Origin: Gammaproteobacteria bacterium
GTDB lineage: Bacteria > Pseudomonadota > Gammaproteobacteria > HK1
Assembly (NCBI GenBank): GCA_022822245.1
Contig: JAJECB010000212.1
Span: 1-16,788, forward strand
Length of the DNA: 16,788 bases
Direction: 5' to 3'
The notes below the pieces were generated by a model. The model was not told the origin of the DNA. It made no database searches and saw only the letters and a list, made by a program, of their open reading frames with translations. Position 1 is the stretch's first letter, and each line of letters opens with the position of its first letter. Positions 1-5,774 of this stretch are shown one piece after another. A program made the position numbers and the translations under genes.

Positions 1-2418
1 CCGCCGCCGCCTCCCTACGTTGCCAGTCGGCCGATCGCCATCGTCGAACGGGCGCATCCCGACCTCGGCCGGCTCGGGGTGTTCTGGCACACCCAGGGGA
101 GCGGCAAGTCCTACTCCATGGTCTTCTTCTCGGAGAAGGTACGGCGGAGGCTGGAAGGCAACTTCACGTTCCTGCTGATGACCGACCGGAACGATCTCGA
201 CAGCCAGATTTACCGGACCTTCGTCGGCTGTGGCATCGCGGACGACAACACACCCCGGGCCGCGTCGGGCGACGATCTGGAGAAACGGCTGAAGGAGAAC
301 CACCGCTACGTCTTCAGCCTCATCCACAAGTTCAACAAGGATGTCGACCCGAAGCAGCCCTACAGCGAGCGCGACGACATCATCGTGATCTCCGATGAGG
401 CGCATCGCACCCAGGCAGGGCGGCTCGCGCGCAACATGCGCCTCGCGCTGCCGAATGCGGCGTTCATCGGATTCACCGGCACGCCGCTCTTCAAGCAGGA
501 CGAGCTCACGAAACGCATCTTCGGGGACTACGTCTCCTGCTACGACTTCAAGCGCTCCGAAGAGGACGGCGCGACCGTCAAGCTCGTCTACGAGAACCGG
601 GGCGAGAAGCTGGGCGTGGCGCGGGTCGATCTGAACGACCGCATCGCGGAGAAGATCGAGGAGGCCGAGCTCGACCCCGATCAGTCGGCGCTCCTCGACA
701 AGCTGCTGGGCCAGGACTACGAGGTCGTCACCGCCGACGAGCGCCTGGACAAGATCGCCGCCGATTTCGTCGAGCATTGCGCGACCCGGTGGCAGTCGGG
801 CAAGTCGATGCTGGTGTGCATCGACAAGATCACCTGTGCCCGGATGCTTCAGCGGATCATCCCGCGATGGGAGGCCAGGGCGGAAGCCGTCCGCGAGGCG
901 GCGGACGCCAGGCGCGCCGAAGCAGAAGCGGAGGGCGATGAATCCATCCGCGCCGCGCTAGCGGAGGAAGCGGAGGCGCTGGCCGCCCAGGCCGCGTGGC
1001 TGGACGAGACGATCGTCGGGATCATCATCAGCGAGGCCCAGAACGAAGTCAGGGACTTCGCGAAATGGGGCTTCGACATCATCCCGCATCGCGCCCGGAT
1101 GAAGCAGGGCTTCGAGACCGCGGATGGCGAGCGCGTCGACGTCGAGACCGCGTTCAAGAGCCCCGAGCATCCCTTCCGGGTCGCAATCGTCTGCGCGATG
1201 TGGCTGACCGGCTTCGACGTGGAATGCCTGTCGACCCTCTACATCGACAAGCCGATGAAGGCGCACTCGCTGATGCAGGCGATCGCACGGGCGAATCGGG
1301 TCTGGCCGGGCAAGGACTTCGGCTTGATCGTGGACTACAACGGCATGCTGAAGAGCCTGCGGGAAGCGCTCGCGCAATACGCCCTGGGCGACGACGATGC
1401 GGGCGGCGAGGAGATCGTCGCGCCCATCGAGGAACGCGTGCAGGCGCTCATCGAGGCCATCGAGGCGACGGAGGCGCACCTTCGCGGCCTCGGCTTCGAT
1501 CCCGCCGCGCTGATCGGCACGACCGGATTCACGCGCATCAAGGGGCTGAGAGACGCGGTGGAGGCCGTCTATACCAGCGACGAGACCAAGCGACGCTTCG
1601 AGGTGCTGGCCCGGCAGGTGTTTATCCGCTTCAAGGCGTTGCTGATGGAGCCGTCGGCACTTGCCTGGGCCGAGCGACACGACAACCTCGAGGCGATCTA
1701 CAAGAAGCTGATCGAGCGGCGCGATACCGCGGACGTGACGGAGCTCCTGAAGGAGCTGCACCGGATCGTGAACGAGGCGATCCGCACGCAGGCGCCGGGC
1801 GACGACCAGGCCGAGGGGCTCACCTTCGACCTCAGCCGGATCGACATGGAAAAGCTGCGCGACGAATTCGCGAAGAAGGTGCGCCACAAGGCGACCGCGC
1901 TACAGGACCTCCGGGAGATCGTCGAGGAGAAGCTGGCGCAGATGCTGGCACTCAATCCGTCGAGGATGGACTACCAGCAGAAGTACGAGGAGATCGTCGC
2001 CGACTACAACCGCGAGAAGGACCGCGTCACCGTCGAGGAGACCTTCCGGCGGCTGATGGAGCTGATGGAAGACCTGGACGCGGAACAGAGGCGCGCGGTC
2101 GAGGAGGGTCTCACCGAGGACGAGCTTGCCCTGTTCGATCTCCTGAAGAAGGAGGATCTCGGCAAGGCCGCGCGGGAGCGCGTCAAGCAGGCGAGCCGCG
2201 ACCTGCTCGCTTCGATCACGGCGCGCTTGAAGGAGCTCGACCGCTTCTGGGAGAAGGAACAGACCAAGGCGGACGTCAAGGTATTCATCCTCGACAAGGT
2301 CTACGCCAGCCTGCCGACGCCGCCGTTCACGCCCGAAGAGAAGGAGGCGGTGGCGGCCGAGGTCTACACCCATGTCTGGCAGCAGGCCGTCCGCGGCGAG
2401 TTCGCGATGGCCGCATAG
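1..2418 (+). CDS. hsdR: Type I restriction enzyme R subunit (HsdR), 5'-truncated by window edge
   Basis: ATP-dependent DNA-translocating and cleaving subunit of a type I restriction-modification complex, working with HsdM and HsdS. The frame is open from base 1, giving 805 visible residues; a start at the GTG at 79 would fall inside the helicase core, so it is not the real start. Visible superfamily 2 motifs are Walker A QGSGKS (Lys about residue 36), DEAH (132-135), TGTP (159-162), the MWLTGFDV segment and motif VI QAIARANR (426-433). They are followed by a long charged, helix-rich C-terminal domain typical of HsdR. Family members are usually about 1000-1100 residues, so roughly 200-250 N-terminal residues carrying the PD-(D/E)XK nuclease are off-window. 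The first dozen codons (a proline run, then YVAS) resemble the family poorly. No hsdM or hsdS is visible; the next gene is convergent. Confidence 0.93.
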   Translation, partial: PPPPPYVASRPIAIVERAHPDLGRLGVFWHTQGSGKSYSMVFFSEKVRRRLEGNFTFLLMTDRNDLDSQIYRTFVGCGIADDNTPRAASGDDLEKRLKENHRYVFSLIHKFNKDVDPKQPYSERDDIIVISDEAHRTQAGRLARNMRLALPNAAFIGFTGTPLFKQDELTKRIFGDYVSCYDFKRSEEDGATVKLVYENRGEKLGVARVDLNDRIAEKIEEAELDPDQSALLDKLLGQDYEVVTADERLDKIAADFVEHCATRWQSGKSMLVCIDKITCARMLQRIIPRWEARAEAVREAADARRAEAEAEGDESIRAALAEEAEALAAQAAWLDETIVGIIISEAQNEVRDFAKWGFDIIPHRARMKQGFETADGERVDVETAFKSPEHPFRVAIVCAMWLTGFDVECLSTLYIDKPMKAHSLMQAIARANRVWPGKDFGLIVDYNGMLKSLREALAQYALGDDDAGGEEIVAPIEERVQALIEAIEATEAHLRGLGFDPAALIGTTGFTRIKGLRDAVEAVYTSDETKRRFEVLARQVFIRFKALLMEPSALAWAERHDNLEAIYKKLIERRDTADVTELLKELHRIVNEAIRTQAPGDDQAEGLTFDLSRIDMEKLRDEFAKKVRHKATALQDLREIVEEKLAQMLALNPSRMDYQQKYEEIVADYNREKDRVTVEETFRRLMELMEDLDAEQRRAVEEGLTEDELALFDLLKKEDLGKAARERVKQASRDLLASITARLKELDRFWEKEQTKADVKVFILDKVYASLPTPPFTPEEKEAVAAEVYTHVWQQAVRGEFAMAA

Positions 2419-2440
2419 CCGCGCGCGGATCCGGCGGCGG

Positions 2441-3622
2441 TCAGGGCTTGACGGTGAGGCGGCGGGGGACGTTCGCGAGGAGCTCGGGGGCGCCGTCCCC
2501 GATGACGATGCTCTCGGTGACCTCGAGCCCCCAGTCGTCGAACCAGAGGGCGGTCATGAAGTGGATGGTCATCCCGGAGCGGAGCCGGGTCCGGTCGCCG
2601 CGCCGGATGCTGAACGTGCGTTCCCCCCAGTCGGGCGGATAGGAGAGCCCGATCGGGTAGCCGGCGCGGCTGTCCTTGTGGATGCCGTGCTTCTCGAGGG
2701 TGCCGAAGAACGCGGTGGCGATGTCGTCGCAGGTGTTGCCGGCGCGGGCGTGGCCGAGCCCCTCCTCCATCGCTTCGAGGAGGGTGGCTTCCGCCCGCCG
2801 GACCCGGGCCGGCGGCTCCCCGAGGAACACCGTCCGGCACAAGGGGCAGTGATAGCGGCGGTAGCAGCCTGCGATCTCGAAGAAGGTGCCCTCCTCGGCG
2901 CGGAGCGGCTCGTCGGTCCAGGTGAGGTGGGCGGCGGAGGCGTCCGGGCCGGAGGGAAGCAAGGGCATGATGGCCGGATAGTCGCCTCCCGCGTCGGGCA
3001 GCCCCTCGATCCCGACCCGGAGGATCTCGGCCGCGATGTCGTTCTTGCGCCGGCCGGGCTCGGCGATCGCCTCGATCCGCTCGTGCATCCGGGTCACGAT
3101 CCGGCCCGCCGTTCGCATGTAGTCGAGCTCGCGCGGGGACTTGACCGCCCGCTCCCAGTTGACGAGCCCGGTCGCGTCGACGAATTCGGCATCCGGGAGG
3201 CAGCGCCCGAGCACCGCGTGGGCGGCCGCCGAGTAGTAGTAGTTGTCCATCTCGACCCCGATCCGCATCCGTCCGAATCCGCGCTCCGAGATGAGGGAGG
3301 CGAGGTGCTCCATCGGGTGCCGCTCGGTCGTCTGGACGTAGTGGTCGGGGTAGGCGAGGACGTTGTCGCGGGCCATGTACACCGTCCGGAGCGCCCCGGC
3401 CTCGTCCTGGCCGCGCCCCCACCAGACCGGCTCCCCGGCGGGCGGGACGAGCACGCCCTGGGGAACGTAGAACGACCAGCCGTCGTAGCCGGTGAGCCAC
3501 GCCATGTTCGACGGATCGGCCGCGAAGAGGAGCTCGACGCCCGCCGCGTCCATCGCGGCCCGGGTCTTCGCGAGCCGAGCCGCGTACTCCTCGCGGGTGA
3601 ACGGAAGGTCGGGTTCACGCAT
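2441..3622 (-). CDS. doeA: Ectoine hydrolase-like M24 family protein (DoeA/EutD type)
   Basis: 393 residues with the M24 creatinase/aminopeptidase pita-bread fold. DoeA/EutD hydrolyses the ring of the compatible solute ectoine to an N-acetyl-diaminobutyrate. The segments LPFTREEYAARLAKTRAAM, WLTGYDGWSFYV, EMDNYYYSAAA, YRRYHCPL and SYPPDWGERT match what I know of ectoine hydrolases. Metal ligands usual in M24 peptidases are replaced (Glu249 and Cys262 for the two Asp, Tyr322 for His), as in metal-free creatinase-like enzymes; His232 sits in the AHLTW segment where creatinase has its catalytic His. ATG 3622 is chosen because it matches the family N terminus and has GGAAAG 4 bases upstream; the open frame extends to 3826 but that part is unlike any N terminus. 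The doeB, doeC, doeD and ectoine-uptake genes are not in view. Creatinase or another amidohydrolase activity is the alternative. Confidence 0.85.
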   Translation of the reverse strand: MREPDLPFTREEYAARLAKTRAAMDAAGVELLFAADPSNMAWLTGYDGWSFYVPQGVLVPPAGEPVWWGRGQDEAGALRTVYMARDNVLAYPDHYVQTTERHPMEHLASLISERGFGRMRIGVEMDNYYYSAAAHAVLGRCLPDAEFVDATGLVNWERAVKSPRELDYMRTAGRIVTRMHERIEAIAEPGRRKNDIAAEILRVGIEGLPDAGGDYPAIMPLLPSGPDASAAHLTWTDEPLRAEEGTFFEIAGCYRRYHCPLCRTVFLGEPPARVRRAEATLLEAMEEGLGHARAGNTCDDIATAFFGTLEKHGIHKDSRAGYPIGLSYPPDWGERTFSIRRGDRTRLRSGMTIHFMTALWFDDWGLEVTESIVIGDGAPELLANVPRRLTVKP

Positions 3623-3716
3623 CGGTCTTTCCGGGTTGCCGGGGACCGCAAGCCAGCACGATCGTGGTGTCCACCATCGCCTCGCGGACGCGGCCTTCAA
3701 CGAAGCGAGGGTACAA
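3615..3716 (-). pseudogene. 5' remnant of an AAA_14 (DUF4143-type) ATPase gene, now a 33-codon leader ORF
   Basis: From TTG 3716 the frame encodes 33 residues beginning LYPRFVEGRVREAM, then VDTTIVLACGPRQPGKT, and stops at TGA 3617-3615. This is the characteristic start of AAA_14 ATPases with a C-terminal DUF4143 domain: a YPR opening, a predicted helix, a VVL strand, and the Walker A GPRQ-x-GKT. AGGAG sits 6 bases before the TTG, so translation initiation looks intact. The gene breaks right after Walker A, and its stop overlaps the doeA start (ATG 3622-3620, TGA 3617-3615). Known: the full proteins are about 380-430 residues. Inference: the leader may still be translated and coupled to doeA. 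It is too short to have ATPase function. Confidence 0.7.
3627..3632 (-). promoter_or_regulatory. Ribosome binding site of the doeA-like gene
   Basis: GGAAAG lies 4 bases before ATG 3622. The same bases are the Gly-Lys codons of the Walker A remnant in the overlapping AAA_14 fragment. The site supports the short 393-residue start over the longer open frame. Confidence 0.5.
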
Positions 3717-3746
3717 GCCGTGCTCCTGGAATCCTGACCGTTTGAA

Positions 3747-3774
3747 AGAGTATTCCCGAGCAATCGAAAGTCAA
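3747..3774 (-). promoter_or_regulatory. Putative sigma70 promoter for the leader ORF and doeA-like gene
   Basis: On the minus strand, TTGACT (3774-3769) and TACTCT (3752-3747) are separated by 16 bases. The pair lies about 30 bases before the AGGAG/TTG start of the AAA_14 remnant and about 125 bases before doeA. It is the best promoter-like pair in the 3623-3904 gap, which is visibly less GC-rich than the flanking genes. It probably belonged originally to the AAA_14 gene. Confidence 0.5.
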
Positions 3775-3904
3775 CACCCGACCTGAACCGCGCCGGGTTT
3801 TCCGGAGACTGTCTTGTGTGAGTCACGCGGCCAGCGCCGTATGCTCAACACATCGTGAGCCGGTTGTGGCACGATTGACCCGACGGACTTCAGACCTTGG
3901 AAAC

Positions 3905-4630
3905 GTGACCGAAGCGACCACACTTCCGCTGCCATCCGAGCGTCCGAGACAGGGGCCCCTGCCCGCGCCGTGCCTGGAGAGCGGCGACCGCCTCACGCGT
4001 TGCGAGTTCGAACGCCGCTACGCCACCCGGCCGGACATCAAGAAAGCGGAGCTGATCGAGGGAGTCGTCTACGTGGCATCACCCGCCCGCGCCACCAGTC
4101 ATGGAGGTCCGCAATCCGCCGTCCATGCTCTCCTTGGCACGTACGCCGCGTTCACGCCCGGCATCCTGCCGCTGGACAACGCCACGGTGCGACTGGACCT
4201 CGACAACGAGTTCCAGCCGGACGCTTCCCTCCTCATCAGAGCGAAATCCGGTGGCCAGTCGCGCATCAGTGACGACGACTACGTTGAAGGGGCGCCCGAG
4301 CTGATAGTGGAGATCGCGGCCAGCAGCGCTTCCCATGATCTGCACGACAAGCTCAATGTCTATCGGCGCAACGGGGTGCGCGAATACCTGGTCTGGCGCA
4401 CCCTGGACGAGCGCATCGACGGATTCGAGCTCGTCGATGACGAATACCGCCCGCTGCTCCCCGACGAAGCCGGCGTGGTCCACAGCAAGGCCTTCCCGGG
4501 TTTGCGAATCGGCGTCCGCGCCCTGCTCGATGGCGACGTTGCCGGGGCGCTTGAAACGGTGCGCGCCGGCATCGACAGCCCGGATCACGACGCGTTCGTC
4601 ATCCGGCTCCGAGAAGCTGCCGGTTCTTGA
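3905..4630 (+). CDS. Uma2-family (DUF820) PD-(D/E)XK endonuclease-like protein
   Basis: 241 residues. The Uma2 family has a restriction-endonuclease fold; its biological role is unsettled and it is common in accessory regions. Visible family marks are KAELIEGVVYVASPA (about 47-61), a conserved HG after it, NATVRLDLDNEFQPDASLLI with the catalytic-type Asp at 106, PELIVEIAASSASHD with Glu136, and KLNVYRRNGVREYLVW starting with Lys149. These are the D...E...K arrangement of the family. GTG 3905 is chosen because VTEATTLPLPSERP matches usual Uma2 N termini and a GG lies just upstream; GTG 3818 and GTG 3866 are in-frame alternatives with a less plausible N-terminal extension. The gene stands alone, facing away from doeA, with broken ATPase-gene fragments on both sides. 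Confidence 0.85.
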   Translation: MTEATTLPLPSERPRQGPLPAPCLESGDRLTRCEFERRYATRPDIKKAELIEGVVYVASPARATSHGGPQSAVHALLGTYAAFTPGILPLDNATVRLDLDNEFQPDASLLIRAKSGGQSRISDDDYVEGAPELIVEIAASSASHDLHDKLNVYRRNGVREYLVWRTLDERIDGFELVDDEYRPLLPDEAGVVHSKAFPGLRIGVRALLDGDVAGALETVRAGIDSPDHDAFVIRLREAAGS

Positions 4631-4631
4631 G

Positions 4632-4912
4632 GCCACTGCCGGCGCGGAACCTCTTCAACACTCGCGGACGCACCGAGCTTGCTCGCTGCCAACCCGTCCG
4701 CACCCGTCCTCGATGACGATATCGACCTCGTTGTGTTCCTTGTCGCGGAAGTGCGGGAACGCCTACCGGTCAGCGGCCCGGCTCTTGAGCTTGCGGAGCT
4801 CGCTGTGAACGAAGGTCTCCAGCAACGTCCCGAATGGCCCTTGGTCCCGGCGCAAGCGGTCGGGCGAGAGGTCCCCACGCTGAGTCCGGTTCGCGGTAAG
4901 CAGCAAATGCGA
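4632..4912 (-). pseudogene. Degraded 3' part of an AAA_14-DUF4143 ATPase gene
   Basis: The minus strand, in the frame through 4876, reads DLSPDRLRRDQGPFGTLLET, then FVHSELRKLKSRAADR, a TAG stop (4765-4763), then HFRDKEHNEVDIVIEDG. A frameshift near 4695 leads to KLGASASVEEV. This is the pattern of DUF4143: the LLETFVxSELRK helix, the HFRD...EVDIVIE strands with the PD-(D/E)XK-like Asp, and the VKASATV strand. One in-frame stop, one frameshift and missing ends show that it is dead. It fills what would otherwise be an empty stretch between the Uma2 gene and the toxin-antitoxin pair. The 5' half of a gene of this type lies at 3615-3716, on the same strand but downstream, so the two pieces cannot be a simply interrupted gene. 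Any plus-strand reading through this stretch is a shadow of this remnant. Confidence 0.75.
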
Positions 4913-4941
4913 TGCTATATTCGCACTTCAGAAGATGCGAT
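4909..4941 (+). promoter_or_regulatory. Putative extended -10 promoter and operator of the toxin-antitoxin operon
   Basis: TGC-TATATT at 4913-4921 is an extended -10 element; no good -35 is seen. It lies within an imperfect palindrome with arms GCGA (4909-4912) and TCGC (4921-4924). ATGCGAT occurs at 4907-4913 and again at 4935-4941, a direct repeat 28 bases apart. Phd-family antitoxins usually bind palindromes over their own promoter, so this is a plausible autorepression site; the assignment is inferred. Confidence 0.45.
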
Positions 4942-4955
4942 AGCCGGAGCCAGCG

Positions 4956-5234
4956 ATGGACATCACCCAGGACATCCGTCCGCTTACCGAGTTCAAGCGC
5001 AACACCACACGGTTCATTTCCCGACTCAGGGAGACCGGACGGCCTTCCGTCCTGACCGTGAATGGCAAGCCCGCGCTGGTCGTCATGGACGCCGGGGCGT
5101 GGCAGGACTTCCAGGACCGGATCGAGCACGCCCGAACCGTTTCCGCCATCGGCAAGGGTCTCGATGAGGCCCGTGACGGGAAGGGCATGGAGGCGGCCGT
5201 CTTCTTCGAGAAGCTCGGCGCGGCCAGGACGTGA
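4956..5234 (+). CDS. Phd/YefM-family antitoxin
   Basis: 92 residues: the antitoxin of a type II toxin-antitoxin pair, which binds DNA through its N terminus and neutralises the toxin through its C terminus. The N-terminal part (about 8-52) has the Phd/YefM pattern: PLTEFKRNTTRFISRLRETG, then a PSVLTVNGKPALVVMDAGAW strand-turn-strand and helix. The C-terminal half is charged and probably wraps the toxin. The start at ATG 4956 is supported by GGAG (4946-4949) 6 bases upstream. The stop TGA overlaps the toxin's GTG start by four bases (GTGA), the usual translational coupling of such operons. The operon is probably autoregulated through the promoter palindrome just upstream. Confidence 0.9.
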   Translation: MDITQDIRPLTEFKRNTTRFISRLRETGRPSVLTVNGKPALVVMDAGAWQDFQDRIEHARTVSAIGKGLDEARDGKGMEAAVFFEKLGAART

Positions 5235-5539
5235 GGCGATACCGCGTCATCGTCACGCCTTCCGCCCAGGACGACATCCGGGAAGCGTATGAATGGATTG
5301 CGGCGGAGAATCCGGATTATGCGCGCACATGGCGCGACGGCCTTCGGGAAAAGATTCTTGGATTGGAAACCCTGCCGGAATCTCATGCCCTCGCGCCCGA
5401 GAGCGACGCCTTCGACCGTGAGATTCGCCAGCTCTTGTACGGACGGGGAATACCGTGGCGCATCTTCTTCACAATCGATGGCTCAACCGTCCAGGTCCTG
5501 CACGTCCGCCACGGCAGGCGCGACTATTGGCGTCCCTGA
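5231..5539 (+). CDS. RelE/ParE-family toxin
   Basis: 102 residues with the RelE/ParE fold. The N terminus YRVIVTPSAQDDIREAYEWI is a typical first strand and helix of the superfamily. The middle carries the second helix (DYARTWRDGLREKI). The C-terminal LLYGRGIPWRIFFTIDGSTV and VLHVRHGRRDYWRP strands hold the Arg/His-rich end seen in family members. RelE proteins cleave mRNA on the ribosome and ParE proteins inhibit gyrase; the sequence alone does not tell me which applies, although the YEWIAAENP start resembles ParE-like members. It starts at a GTG that overlaps the antitoxin stop by four bases. Codon use is less GC-rich than in the lhr or cysK genes, fitting acquisition with the accessory mosaic. 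Confidence 0.88.
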   Translation: MRRYRVIVTPSAQDDIREAYEWIAAENPDYARTWRDGLREKILGLETLPESHALAPESDAFDREIRQLLYGRGIPWRIFFTIDGSTVQVLHVRHGRRDYWRP

Positions 5540-5578
5540 CTCGGCAGACCAGGGGATGGGTTGGCCGCGTTGGCGAGG

Positions 5579-5602
5579 GACGGGGACAGTGCCCGCCCCG
5601 TC
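5579..5602 (+). terminator. GC hairpin downstream of the toxin gene
   Basis: A perfect 7-bp stem (GACGGGG 5579-5585 with CCCCGTC 5596-5602) encloses a 10-base loop, 40 bases after the toxin stop. There is no T-run, so it is a weak terminator call. It also sits at the upstream edge of the transposase remnant and could derive from that element. Confidence 0.3.
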
Positions 5603-5762
5603 GGTGCGCGACTGGCTCCTGCGGTGCCATCTGGCGCGGTCCATTCCGGAGGTGGCCTCGCAACTGGATATGAGCGCAATCGAGAGTGCGTTTCAGTCGA
5701 TGGACGCCCGAGGCCGGCGCCCCTGGAGCCGTCACGCCGGCTGCAAACTGTGCAGGCGGTGA
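5590..5762 (+). pseudogene. N-terminal remnant of an IS1182-type transposase
   Basis: In the frame through 5598 the DNA reads PSVRDWLLRCHLARS, IPEVASQLDMSAIESAF and MDARGRRPW, then drifts into unrelated codons and stops at 5760-5762. This matches the start of IS1182-family transposases as I remember them (PSVxDWLPExHLARFI, VxxQLDLSAI, then a GRGxPPY turn). Only about 50 residues of a protein of some 400-500 are left; no DDE catalytic residues and no terminal inverted repeats are visible. It lies between the toxin and the cysteine synthase gene and marks the right edge of the accessory mosaic. Similarity was judged by eye; a profile search would settle it. Confidence 0.6.
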
Positions 5763-5774
5763 AAGAATGCGGGG

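Noticed and set aside
2419..2440. CCGCGCGCGG palindrome between hsdR and doeA as a terminator
   Set aside because: A short self-complementary GC run with no loop or T-run; too common in such DNA to claim.
2372..3745. A 457-residue plus-strand open frame opposite doeA
   Set aside because: Antisense to the ectoine hydrolase-like gene, which has a full set of family motifs on the other strand.
3623..3826. N-terminal extension of the doeA-like protein by 68 residues
   Set aside because: The extra residues do not resemble the family, while another frame of the same DNA encodes an AAA_14 N terminus; ATG 3622 has its own ribosome binding site.
3866..3880. TGGCACG as a sigma54 promoter element
   Set aside because: The matching TTGC element is not at the right distance, and no activator gene is near.
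3818..3904. Upstream start (GTG 3818) for the Uma2 gene
   Set aside because: The extra 29 residues are unlike Uma2 N termini; GTG 3905 gives the usual beginning. Not fully excluded.
4679..5167. A 162-residue plus-strand open frame before and over the antitoxin
   Set aside because: Its first part is the complement of the DUF4143 remnant and its second part is an out-of-frame reading of the antitoxin gene.
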